64,000 nt of DNA, from the NCBI RefSeq assembly GCF_001431535.1, contig NZ_LDJK01000013.1, forward strand, positions 1 through 64,000. Reading direction: 5' to 3'. The DNA comes from Stenotrophomonas chelatiphaga (GTDB taxonomy: Bacteria > Pseudomonadota > Gammaproteobacteria > Xanthomonadales > Xanthomonadaceae). Below are positions 53,505 through 61,913 of this stretch, piece by piece; position 1 is the first letter of the stretch; the number at the start of each line of letters is the position of its first letter. The notes beneath the pieces were generated by a model. The model made no database searches. It was not told where the DNA came from and saw only the letters and a list, made by a program, of their open reading frames with translations. A program made the translations under genes and the position numbers.

Positions 53505-55394
53505 CTAGTAGATCGGGGTCACCTTCATCTGCGGCAGCGGGCGCGGGGCACCGTCGGTGAGGTCCGGGCCACAGTCGTCCCAGCTGGCGCCCTGCTCCAC
53601 CATCAGCGCGTACAGCGCCTGGGATTGGCGACGCTTTTCCTGCGATCCCAGCGGATACGACGGCGGTGGCGGTTGCCCCGCCGCCACGCTGGCATAGGCG
53701 GTGCGGTAGGCCACCACCTGCTGGCCCGCGTCATCGGTACGCGACACTTCCAGCGTGTAGCGCTGGTAGGCCGAAGCGGCATTGCGCCAGCGTATCCAGT
53801 AGTGGTTTTCGAACGAGAAGCGGCAGAAGCGCTCACCGGCAAGCGTGCCCTTCTGCGCGATGCGACCGAGCACCTCCTGCGGCATGTCCAGGTTCATGCC
53901 GCCCTCGTCGCCTTCCAGGGTGACGTGCACGATGCGGTCGCGGTAGCCGGGCGCACGGGCCTGCAGCAGGTCGCGCCAGTTCTGCATGGTGGCGACGATC
54001 GCGAACAGGAAACGGGTCAGCTCGGTGGCAGCCATCGGCGAAGCGATGTCGCGGTAACCGCGCTGCCAGCGTTCGCGGTTGCCGGTTGGCAGCACCACCG
54101 CGCGTTCGAGCGCTTGCGCCGCATCGGCCGCATCAGACACTTCCCGGGCATCACCGGGGTACACCAGGTTGATGGCGAAGGTCGGCCAGCGCGGCAGCGC
54201 GGCGTCGAAAAGATGGATCGGGAAGTTGCTGCTGATGCCGCCGTCGGAGAACCAGCACCGGCGGTAGCCGGCGATCGATGAGCCTGCCGCCGCCGCTCCC
54301 TGCTGCCCACCGCTGGCCAGGCCCTCCATGCTGTCGGCCACGTTCCTGCCGCCCCGTCCCGGTTCGGCACGGTTGCCCTGCACCACCGCATGGTGGCGCG
54401 CCGGCTCATGCAGCGGCACCGCGCTGATCAACAGCGGAAAGCTGAGGCTCATCCGCGTGGCGACCAGCACCGGCAGCTGGCCCTCCGGCGGCAATCGATA
54501 GTACAGCCGGCCGTCGACCTGCTCCGGGGCGCCGGCATCGGCCACCAGCCCGTCCACCACGCTGCGCGGGAACAGGCGGTCGAACTCTTCGCGCAGGAAC
54601 CAGAAGCGTGCTTCGGAAAACGGCAGGGTGCGCGGCTCGTTGTGCGACACGCAGGTACTGATCATCTGCAGGGTGATCGCCCGGCCATCCTGCGGTTCGT
54701 CCGCATAGCGCGGGGCGCCGTGCAGGTCGGCGAAGGTCAGCGGCGCATCGTCCGGCTTGCCCGACAACCGCTGCAGGGCCTCGTGCAGCCAGTCGGTCAG
54801 AGCGGGGCGTTGCGGATCATCGCTGCGGCCATTGCACAGCCCCAGCAGGTTGCCACGTGCCACCCGTGCCACCCGCAGCAGCGCGCCGGCCACGCCGGCA
54901 CCGTAGGCGCACAGCAGCGAAGGCAACAGGGTCGCCAGCATGCCCGCCACCCCGCCGGCGCCGTAGCCGATGCCCAACAGCACGACCAGCGACAGCAGCA
55001 CTTCCAGCGGCGCAATGGTGAACACCGCCGCCAGCAGGCACAGCAGTTTGCGTGGCCACCCCGCATGGCTGGCCAGCACCACCAGCAGCCGGTAGGCCGC
55101 GCGCGCGCCGCGAGCGGGCTGGAACAAGCCGTAGATGAAGCCACGCGTGGACAGCTGGGCCGATACGCCGGCCAGTCCCTCGAAGCCGGCCTGCGGCCCC
55201 ACTGTCTCGCCTGCCTGGCGACGGCGATCACCGAGCGCGGCCGCCGCCGCCACGGCGGCTGCGATGGCGCCGGCCGAGGTACCGCCGATGCTCTTGAAGC
55301 GGTAGTCCCTGGCCAGCGCCAGCACCGCGTTGGGATACACGATGCCGCTGGTGATTCCGCCCTTCATGACCAGATCGCAGTACTTGGCTGCCAC
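53505..55394 (-). CDS. Patatin-like phospholipase with internal membrane segment
   Basis: A 629-residue protein. The N-terminal motif DLVMKGGITSGIVYP and GGTSAG with nucleophile Ser40 (37-42) start the patatin domain; the catalytic Asp is in FSDGGISSNFP near residue 380. A hydrophobic insert (about 115-195) with two or three helices separates these halves, so the enzyme is likely a membrane-bound lipase. The C-terminus resembles a lipid-binding domain (VHVTLEGDEGGMNL). Stand-alone gene with repeats on both sides. Confidence 0.8.
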   Translation of the reverse strand: MAAKYCDLVMKGGITSGIVYPNAVLALARDYRFKSIGGTSAGAIAAAVAAAAALGDRRRQAGETVGPQAGFEGLAGVSAQLSTRGFIYGLFQPARGARAAYRLLVVLASHAGWPRKLLCLLAAVFTIAPLEVLLSLVVLLGIGYGAGGVAGMLATLLPSLLCAYGAGVAGALLRVARVARGNLLGLCNGRSDDPQRPALTDWLHEALQRLSGKPDDAPLTFADLHGAPRYADEPQDGRAITLQMISTCVSHNEPRTLPFSEARFWFLREEFDRLFPRSVVDGLVADAGAPEQVDGRLYYRLPPEGQLPVLVATRMSLSFPLLISAVPLHEPARHHAVVQGNRAEPGRGGRNVADSMEGLASGGQQGAAAAGSSIAGYRRCWFSDGGISSNFPIHLFDAALPRWPTFAINLVYPGDAREVSDAADAAQALERAVVLPTGNRERWQRGYRDIASPMAATELTRFLFAIVATMQNWRDLLQARAPGYRDRIVHVTLEGDEGGMNLDMPQEVLGRIAQKGTLAGERFCRFSFENHYWIRWRNAASAYQRYTLEVSRTDDAGQQVVAYRTAYASVAAGQPPPPSYPLGSQEKRRQSQALYALMVEQGASWDDCGPDLTDGAPRPLPQMKVTPIY

Positions 55395-55489
55395 GGGCCG
55401 ACCCTCCGCTGGATTCGACCCTGATTATGGCAAGCAGGCCTCTCACCGCATGAGATCGCTGACGCATTTCGAAGGCAACGTCTGCCCCG

Positions 55490-55645
55490 GTAGTGAGGGC
55501 CGCTGGCCGTCATGCGCCTGCCCTGGCCCCTGGTGGGTGACGGCCGCTGGCCGTCATGCCCGTGCCCTGGCCCCTGGTGGGTGACGGCCGCTGGCCGTCA
55601 TGCCCGTGCCCTGGCCCCCGGTGGGTGACGACCGTTGGTCGTCAC
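55490..55645. repeat. GTAG hairpin plus 44-bp tandem repeat array
   Basis: A GTAG-type hairpin (55490-55515) is followed by units that start GGTGGGTGACG at 55532, 55576 and 55620, each 44 bases apart. Two full units are nearly identical (stem GACGGCC-GCT-GGCCGTC plus a CCCGTGCCCTGGCCCC spacer); the third has the alternative stem GACGACC-GTT-GGTCGTC. Upstream of the lipocalin gene stop. Confidence 0.85.
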
Positions 55646-55661
55646 GCCGTTGCCAACGGCG

Positions 55662-56195
55662 CTACCGCTCTGACTGCGGGACCTTGCGGATCTTGCTGGT
55701 GTCATAACCCATCGCGGCGATCTTCTCGATGGCCTGCTGGTAATCGGCCTCGCTGACCTGCGGCGTCCGCGCCATGTACCACACGTAGTCGCGCTTGCTG
55801 CGCGCCACGATGGTCTGCTGGTAGTCCTCATCCAGCCAGGAAATCACGTACTCGGCCTGGATCGGCCAGATGAACTGCATGCCCCACACCGCGCCGTTGC
55901 CTTCCTTCTCCACCCGACCCACCGGATGCATCGTTTTAAGCTTCGCATCGAAGCTGCCCTTGCGGTAGGTGAAGGTGGTCTGGATGCGCCCGTCGGGTCG
56001 CATTGCATAGCGTTCCACCGAATCAAACGCCTTGCGTTCAATGAAGGTGGGAATCTGGGCGATGACATACCAGTCACCCATGAAGCGCGGCACGTCCACC
56101 GCGGTCGCGCGCGGCAAGGGACGTTCCGGACTGGACGAACAGGCACTGGCCGACAACGCCATCGCGATCACGGGAAGCAGGCGGGACAGACGCAT
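55662..56195 (-). CDS. blc: Lipocalin-type lipoprotein (Blc-like)
   Basis: A 177-residue outer-membrane lipoprotein. The lipobox LSASAC is near residue 19, and AAGGAGAAC precedes ATG 56195. The lipocalin GxW motif is in FMGDWYVIAQIPTF, with the later motif SKRDYVWYMARTPQVSEADY. Bacterial lipocalins carry fatty acids or lysophospholipids and help membrane maintenance under stress. Last gene of the ECF-led operon. Confidence 0.9.
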   Translation of the reverse strand: MRLSRLLPVIAMALSASACSSSPERPLPRATAVDVPRFMGDWYVIAQIPTFIERKAFDSVERYAMRPDGRIQTTFTYRKGSFDAKLKTMHPVGRVEKEGNGAVWGMQFIWPIQAEYVISWLDEDYQQTIVARSKRDYVWYMARTPQVSEADYQQAIEKIAAMGYDTSKIRKVPQSER

Positions 56196-56206
56196 GGTGT
56201 TCTCCT

Positions 56207-57280
56207 TCAACGGGGACGGAACAGGTAGTGGGCCACCAGCCACTGCTGGCCCTTCTCATAACCGAACAGTTCGGCGCAGGCCATCCAGAACATTCGCCAG
56301 CGCTGGAACCACAACGCAGCGGCGGCATCGCCGTAGGTCTGGCGCAGCACCGGCATCAGAGCGTCGCGCTGGCTGTCCTGGTTCTGCAGCCAGTGGTTGG
56401 CGGTGCGCTGGTAGTGCGTGCCATCCAGCAACCAGCGCTGCTGCAGCAGCAGGTCGTGCTGGAAGTGCAGCAGCGTGTCCGCTGCCGGCATCAGGCCACC
56501 GGTGAAGAAGTGCCGCCCCATCCAGTTGTCCTCGCCCTCGGTTTCGAAGGGATACATCGCCGTGCGATGCACGAAGATATGCACGAACAACGCCCCATCG
56601 CTGCGCAGCCAACCGGCGATGCGGCCCAGCAGCCGGTCGTAGTTGCGCATGTGTTCGAACATCTCGATGGACACCGCGCGGTCGAAGGAGCGCGCGGGCA
56701 GCTCCAGGTGGTTGACGTCGCGGGTCAGCACCTGCACGTTGCGCAGTCCACGCGCCTGGCATTGCGCCTCGATGTGCGCACGTTGCCCGTGCGAGTTCGA
56801 CACTGCAGTGATGCGCGCCTGCGGATAACGCTCGGCCATCCACAAGGTCAACGATCCCCAGCCGCACCCCAGTTCCAGGATGTCCTGGCCGTCGGCCAGG
56901 CCGGCGCGCTCGGCGTACAGCTCCAGCATCGCTTCTTCGGCCTGGTCCAGGGTCTCGGTGCCGGTGCGGTAGTAGCAGCTGCTGTATTTCAGCCGCTTGC
57001 CCAGGCACGCTTCGAAGAACGCCGCCGGCACTTCATAGTGCTGGCGGTTGGCCGCATCCACGTGCAGGGCCAATGGACTGCCCGCCAGTTCGGCGATGCG
57101 CTCGGAAAAGCGCAGTGCCTGGGCCTCGGTGCCGCCCTCGAACTCCTCGCGCAGGCGCTGCGCGCACTGCCGGCGGATGCCATAGCGCAGCAGCACATCG
57201 GGCAGCAGCCCGCGTTCGGCCAGGCCGGTCAGTCCTGCGGCAGGGTCTGGCAGCGGCAGGGACTGGATCTGGGTGCTCAT
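56207..57280 (-). CDS. CFA-synthase-family SAM methyltransferase (second copy)
   Basis: A 357-residue class I methyltransferase of the cyclopropane fatty-acid synthase family. The SAM motif is LELGCGWGSLTLWMAERY (about 135-152), and HYEVPAAFFEACLGKRLKYSSCYY is the family substrate region. The N-terminal domain differs from the other copy at 58621. It may methylate unsaturated acyl chains rather than form a cyclopropane ring. Overlaps the DUF1295 gene by four bases. Confidence 0.8.
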   Translation of the reverse strand: MSTQIQSLPLPDPAAGLTGLAERGLLPDVLLRYGIRRQCAQRLREEFEGGTEAQALRFSERIAELAGSPLALHVDAANRQHYEVPAAFFEACLGKRLKYSSCYYRTGTETLDQAEEAMLELYAERAGLADGQDILELGCGWGSLTLWMAERYPQARITAVSNSHGQRAHIEAQCQARGLRNVQVLTRDVNHLELPARSFDRAVSIEMFEHMRNYDRLLGRIAGWLRSDGALFVHIFVHRTAMYPFETEGEDNWMGRHFFTGGLMPAADTLLHFQHDLLLQQRWLLDGTHYQRTANHWLQNQDSQRDALMPVLRQTYGDAAAALWFQRWRMFWMACAELFGYEKGQQWLVAHYLFRPR

Positions 57281-58071
57281 CGGCGCGGCTCCTTGGAAGG
57301 GGTGGGTTCACTGGGGAACCAGGGAAAGATCATCGACGTGCTGCGCTGGTACTGGCGGTAGTCCTCGCCGCGGCTGCGCAGCGCCTGTTTCTCGGTGAAC
57401 GGCACGCCGCTCAGCCAGCGCAGGAACACATACATCACCACCGGGCCGGCGCAGGCCAGCCACCACAGCGGGGAACCCGCGGCCAGCAGCACATAGGTGA
57501 ACCAGTGCAGCCATTCGAAGAAGTAGTTGGGATGCCGGGAATAGCGCCACAGCCCCTCGCGGCAGGTGCGGCCCTTGTTCGCCGGATCGGCGCGGAAGCG
57601 GGCGAGCTGGCGATCGGCCAGGCTCTCCCCGCCCACGCTCAGCAGCCACATCGCCACCGCGGCCAGCACCCAGCCGATACCGTCCCCGCGCGGGTTCTCC
57701 GCCACCGCGATGAACGGCAGGGCGAACAGCACCACCAGCAGCGCCTGGGCCTGGAAGAAGCCGAAGATCTTGCCCTGGTGGCCGTGCCAGTGATCGCGCA
57801 GGTAACGGTAGCGACCGTCCTCTTCTTCGCTGCGCACGCGCCGCCACAGGTGGAGTGCCAGGCGGGCTCCCCACAGCCCGCCCAGCACGCCCAGCGCCAG
57901 CCGCGGCAGCAGCGCGCCCTCCCCCAGCAGCGCCAGCAGCAGCGCGGCGGCGGCCACGCTCTTGGCCCACAGCACGTCCACCACGCCGATGTTCTGGTGA
58001 CGGCGTTGCCACCACCAGCCCCAGCTCATCACCACGGCGGCATACAGCCACACCCACCACAACAGCTTCAT
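57277..58071 (-). CDS. DUF1295 (steroid-5-alpha-reductase-like) membrane protein
   Basis: A 264-residue inner-membrane protein with about six helices and the DUF1295/SRD5A-like C-terminal motif CREGLWRYSRHPNYFFEWLHWFTYV, the site of NADPH or lipid binding in the superfamily. Members reduce or isomerise lipids or methylate isoprenyl groups; here a role in modified acyl-chain synthesis is likely. It overlaps its neighbours by four bases. Confidence 0.85.
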   Translation of the reverse strand: MKLLWWVWLYAAVVMSWGWWWQRRHQNIGVVDVLWAKSVAAAALLLALLGEGALLPRLALGVLGGLWGARLALHLWRRVRSEEEDGRYRYLRDHWHGHQGKIFGFFQAQALLVVLFALPFIAVAENPRGDGIGWVLAAVAMWLLSVGGESLADRQLARFRADPANKGRTCREGLWRYSRHPNYFFEWLHWFTYVLLAAGSPLWWLACAGPVVMYVFLRWLSGVPFTEKQALRSRGEDYRQYQRSTSMIFPWFPSEPTPSKEPRR

Positions 58072-58619
58072 CGTGTTTCTCCTGTTCCCACGGGGTCACC
58101 GCGGCGTGCCGGCTGCCAGCGCCGCGCGCAGGTGGCCAACAGCGGCAGCGCGAGCGCCCAGCCGATACCCAGTACGGCGATGCCCTGCCAGGCCGGCGTG
58201 GCGAAAGTCAGCGAAGAAAATCCCCGCGCGGCCGAGACATAGGCCAGGGGGGCCAGCAGCAGGCCGACCAGAACGGCCAGCTGCCACCGGCGCTGCAGGG
58301 CAGCGAAAGAGACCGTCAGGGTCATCGCGAACGATGCCCACAAGGCAAGGATCCAGACCGGCGCCAGCCCGCGTTCGGCGTTGCCTGCGGCATACACCAC
58401 CAGCCCGGAAGCACCGGCCACGCCGTCCACCACCAGCCCGCAACCGATCGCCAGCGCGATCAGCTTCAGGTCCACCGCCGGGTGCGGGGACAGCAGCAGC
58501 TGGCTCAGCACATAGGCCGCCGCCGCCACCAGCGCCGGCCAGTACAGACCACGCCCGGCACCGGCCACGGCGCAGAACCACACCAGCTGGTTGCCGATCA
58601 GGTTGCCCCAGAAGTGCAT
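58068..58619 (-). CDS. DUF2878 membrane protein
   Basis: A 183-residue polytopic protein with five or six hydrophobic helices. ATG 58619 begins MHFWGNLIGNQLVWFCAVAGAG, typical of DUF2878. The gene is regularly found with CFA synthase, DUF1295 and lipocalin genes. Function unknown. One base separates it from the CFA synthase stop. Confidence 0.8.
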   Translation of the reverse strand: MHFWGNLIGNQLVWFCAVAGAGRGLYWPALVAAAAYVLSQLLLSPHPAVDLKLIALAIGCGLVVDGVAGASGLVVYAAGNAERGLAPVWILALWASFAMTLTVSFAALQRRWQLAVLVGLLLAPLAYVSAARGFSSLTFATPAWQGIAVLGIGWALALPLLATCARRWQPARRGDPVGTGETR

Positions 58620-58620
58620 C

Positions 58621-59874
58621 TCAGTGCGCTCCGGCCAGCGGTGGGGGACGGTAGCCCGGCCGCGCCAGCAACAGCTGCGACACACCGATCGAGCGCTCCA
58701 GGAAGCCGCCTTCGCAGTACGCGAGGTAGAACTCCCACATTCGGATGAAATCCTCATCGAAGCCCTGCGCGCGCACCGCCGGCAGCTGGGCGAGGAAGCG
58801 CTCGCGCCAGGCGCGCAGGGTCAGTGCGTAGGACTGCCCGAAGTCCATCTGGCCTATCAGCTGCAGGTCGCTGCTGCGGGTCTTGGCCGCCAGCATGGCG
58901 TTCAGCGAGGGAATGAAACTGCCGGGGAACACGAAGCGCTTGATGTAATCCACGCTGCGCCGCGCCTGCTCGTAGCGCTCGTCTTCGATGGTGATCGCCT
59001 GCAGCAGGGCCAAGCCTTCCGGCTTCAGCAGGCGGGTCAGGGTGGCGAAATAGGTCTGCAGGTACTGCGCGCCGATCGCCTCGATCATCTCGATGGACAC
59101 CAGCTTGTCGTACTGGCCATCCAGGTCGCGGTAGTCCTTCAGCAGCAGGGTCACCCGGTCGTGCAGTCCGGCCGCTTCGATGCGCTGGCTGGCCAGCGCG
59201 TGCTGCTCCACCGATATCGTGGTGGTGGTGACGCGGCAGCCGATGTGGCGCGCTGCGTACATCGCAAAGCCGCCCCAGCCGGTACCGATCTCCAGTACGT
59301 GGTCGGCAGGCGTGAGCTGCAGCTGTTCGCAGATGCGCGCCAGCTTGCGCTGCGATGCGGCGTCCAGCGTATCGCCGTCCTCGAACAGCGCAGAGGAGTA
59401 CATCAGGTCCTTGGACAGGAACAGCGAGAAGAACGGATTACCCAGATCGTAGTGCGCGGCGATGTTGCGGCGGCTGCCTTCGCGGGTATTGCGGCGCAGC
59501 TGCGCCCAGGCTTTCAGCGCCCAGCCCCCGATGCGCGCCGGGCCGCGTTCCACGCCGTCGAGCAGCTCGCGGTTGCGCACCAGCAGCTGCACCAGCGCCA
59601 CCAGGTCGTCGCAGCGCCACTGGCCGCGGATGTAGCTTTCGCCGGCGCCCACGCTGCCCTGGGTCGCCACCGCGCGATAGAACGCCGGGTCATCGATGGT
59701 CACCGTCACCAGCGGGCCACTGCCCTGCGTGCCAAGCACGACTTCACCCAGCGCATCGCGGACCCGCAGGCGACCGTCGCGCAGCGCGCCCAGCTTGGCC
59801 AGCAGCTGGCGGCGAAGGAAGGCGTCCAGGCGCCCAGGCCGTGGCAGGGCCATGCTGTGGCTCATGTCGTTCAT
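58621..59874 (-). CDS. cfa: Cyclopropane-fatty-acyl-phospholipid synthase family protein
   Basis: A 417-residue SAM-dependent enzyme acting on unsaturated acyl chains of phospholipids. The N-terminal lipid-binding domain spans about 1-130; the catalytic domain has IAAHYDLGNPFFSLFLSKDLMYSSALF, SAM motif LEIGTGWGGFAMYAA, and IEMIEAIGAQYLQTYF. Start 59874 overlaps the DUF1365 stop (ATGA); a second ATG at 59865 is possible. Length matches full CFA synthases. Confidence 0.9.
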   Translation of the reverse strand: MNDMSHSMALPRPGRLDAFLRRQLLAKLGALRDGRLRVRDALGEVVLGTQGSGPLVTVTIDDPAFYRAVATQGSVGAGESYIRGQWRCDDLVALVQLLVRNRELLDGVERGPARIGGWALKAWAQLRRNTREGSRRNIAAHYDLGNPFFSLFLSKDLMYSSALFEDGDTLDAASQRKLARICEQLQLTPADHVLEIGTGWGGFAMYAARHIGCRVTTTTISVEQHALASQRIEAAGLHDRVTLLLKDYRDLDGQYDKLVSIEMIEAIGAQYLQTYFATLTRLLKPEGLALLQAITIEDERYEQARRSVDYIKRFVFPGSFIPSLNAMLAAKTRSSDLQLIGQMDFGQSYALTLRAWRERFLAQLPAVRAQGFDEDFIRMWEFYLAYCEGGFLERSIGVSQLLLARPGYRPPPLAGAH

Positions 59875-60635
59875 TGGTTTTTTCCAGCAAGCGAAGGATG
59901 GTCGTGGACCGGATTGCGTTTCAGCCACAGGCGCAGCGCCTGCCAATGGATCGCGCCGACCACCTGCAGCGTCATCAGCGGATGCCGGGCCAGCACCATC
60001 GCCAGTCCGGGGCCGTCCAGCGCACGGCGCTGCATCGACTGGGTCGCATCGAACTGGTGCTGGCCGTCGCGCCACACCTGCATGTGCACGCGCAGGTCGT
60101 CGCCGGGCACGGTGAAGCGCCAGTCGTAACCGCAGTCCATCTGCATGAAGGGCGAAACATGGAACTGCTTGTCGAAACGCCAGCGCAGCGCGCGGCCATG
60201 GGCTTCCGCGTCGGCGACCGCCAGCACGTAGGCATGGCGCTCCTTCCACGGTGTGTTGGTGATCTCGGCAACGATGCACTCCAGCGTGTCATCGGCGGCG
60301 TGGCAGTAGTAGAAGCTGACCGGATTGAACACATGGCCGGCGTGGCGCAGGTGCGCGAGCAGGCGCACCGGACCCGATGGACGGTGGCCAAGCACGGCCT
60401 GCGCACGATCGCGCACCGCTTCGGCCAGCGGCTGGTCGGGGTCACCCAGGTAGTCGCTGCGGCGGAACTCGGCCAGGTTGCGGCGGCCCACCGACCACAG
60501 CCAGCGCCGGTCGAACACGCTGTCCACCTCGTCCAGGTCCAGCAGCAGCTGTGCGATCGGATAACGGAAGGCGTGTGCATGCGGCACATGCCTGCGGTGC
60601 ACGACCTCGCCGCGGTAGATCGCGCTGGCGCTCAC
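59871..60635 (-). CDS. DUF1365 family protein
   Basis: A 254-residue soluble protein with the conserved opening AIYRGEVVHRRHVPHAHAFRYPI and motifs GHVFNPVSFYYC and FHVSPFMQMDCGYDWRF. The start is GTG 60635, with GAGGA about 10 bases upstream and a four-base overlap with the oxidoreductase stop. DUF1365 proteins nearly always sit with an FAD oxidoreductase and a CFA-like enzyme, implying a joint role in lipid modification. Biochemical role unknown. Confidence 0.88.
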   Translation of the reverse strand: MSASAIYRGEVVHRRHVPHAHAFRYPIAQLLLDLDEVDSVFDRRWLWSVGRRNLAEFRRSDYLGDPDQPLAEAVRDRAQAVLGHRPSGPVRLLAHLRHAGHVFNPVSFYYCHAADDTLECIVAEITNTPWKERHAYVLAVADAEAHGRALRWRFDKQFHVSPFMQMDCGYDWRFTVPGDDLRVHMQVWRDGQHQFDATQSMQRRALDGPGLAMVLARHPLMTLQVVGAIHWQALRLWLKRNPVHDHPSLAGKNQ

Positions 60636-61912
60636 GCGGTGGTTTCCTCGTGACGCGGCCAATGTGTTTCGGCACTCACTGCGTGCAATGCATCCACCAC
60701 ACGGCGCGCACTGCGGATGCCGTCTTCGTGGAAACCCCAGCCCCAGTACGCGCCCGCAAACCAGGTATGGCGGCGTCCCTGCACCTCGTGCCAGCGCCGC
60801 TGCGCGCGGACCATGGCGTGGTCGTGCACCGGGTGTGCGTAGCGCAGGCGACGCAGCACCTTGGCCGGGTCGATCGCCTCGCTGCGGTTGAGCGTCACCA
60901 GCAGCGGGGTCGGCGTATCCAGGCCCTGCAGCAGGTTCATGCAGTAGGTCACCGTGCAGGCCTGCGCCGGATCGCGCGGCACGTGCGCGTTCCACGCCGC
61001 CCACGCCGCGCGGTTGCGCGGCAGCAGGGCGGCATCGGTATGCAGCACGACCTCGTTGGGCTGGTAGCGGATGGCGCCGAGCACGCTGCGCTCCACCACA
61101 TCTGGATCCTGCAGCAGGGCCAGTGCCTGATCGCTATGGCAGGCCATCACCACGTGGTCGAAGCCCTCCGCGCCGGCCGCGCTGTGCACCAGCACGCCAT
61201 CGGCCAGCCGTTCCACCGCCAGCACCGGGCACTCCAGCCGCTCGCGCACCTGCCAGCGCTGGCGCAGTGCGTCCACGTAACGCGCTGAGCCGCCCTGCAC
61301 CACCCGCCATTGCGGACGGCCGGTGAGCTGCAGCATCTGGTGGTTGGCCATGAACTGCACCAGATAGCGCGCGGGGAAGTCACGCACGCTGGTGGCCGGC
61401 GAGGACCACAGGGCCGATGCCATCGGCAGCAGGTGCTCTTCGACGAAGGCCTCGCCGTAATGGTGGTCGTGCAGGTACTGGCCCAAGGTGGGCCCGGCCT
61501 CGTCGCCCTGCAGCAGGAGCGGGGCCTCGCGATAGAAGCGCCGCAGGTCGGCCAGCATCCCCCAGAAGCGTGGCGAGAGCAGGTTGCGGCGCTGGCAGAA
61601 CAGGCCATTCAACGAGGTGGCGTTGTACTCCACCCCGCTGCGTTCGCTGTGCGCGGAGAAGCTCATGGTGGTCGGCTGCGAGGCAACATCGAGCTCGTCG
61701 AACAGGCCGCTGAGCAGCGGATAGTGCTGCGGATTGAACACGATGAATCCGGTGTCCACCGATACCGCGCGGCCATCCACCTGCAGCGCATGGGTATGGG
61801 TGTGGCCACCGAGGTAATCGTTGGCCTCGAACAGGGTGACCTCGTGCTGCTGGTCCAGCCACCACGCGCTGGCCAGTCCGGCAATGCCCGATCCGATGAC
61901 GGCGATGCGCAT
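60632..61912 (-). CDS. FAD-dependent oxidoreductase (amine-oxidase family)
   Basis: A 426-residue flavoprotein. The dinucleotide motif is AVIGSGIAGLASAWWL at the N-terminus; VDTGFIVFNPQHYPLL and the C-terminal GAYWGWGFHEDGIRSA complete the amine-oxidase-type FAD fold. In similar alphaproteobacterial clusters such a flavoprotein acts as a desaturase on methylated acyl chains on the way to furan fatty acids. One base follows the desaturase stop. Confidence 0.88.
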   Translation of the reverse strand: MRIAVIGSGIAGLASAWWLDQQHEVTLFEANDYLGGHTHTHALQVDGRAVSVDTGFIVFNPQHYPLLSGLFDELDVASQPTTMSFSAHSERSGVEYNATSLNGLFCQRRNLLSPRFWGMLADLRRFYREAPLLLQGDEAGPTLGQYLHDHHYGEAFVEEHLLPMASALWSSPATSVRDFPARYLVQFMANHQMLQLTGRPQWRVVQGGSARYVDALRQRWQVRERLECPVLAVERLADGVLVHSAAGAEGFDHVVMACHSDQALALLQDPDVVERSVLGAIRYQPNEVVLHTDAALLPRNRAAWAAWNAHVPRDPAQACTVTYCMNLLQGLDTPTPLLVTLNRSEAIDPAKVLRRLRYAHPVHDHAMVRAQRRWHEVQGRRHTWFAGAYWGWGFHEDGIRSARRVVDALHAVSAETHWPRHEETTA

Positions 61913-61913
61913 G

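Noticed and set aside
55520-55645. CRISPR-like array with 44-bp period
   Set aside because: The spacer part is the same in each unit, so it is a plain tandem repeat.
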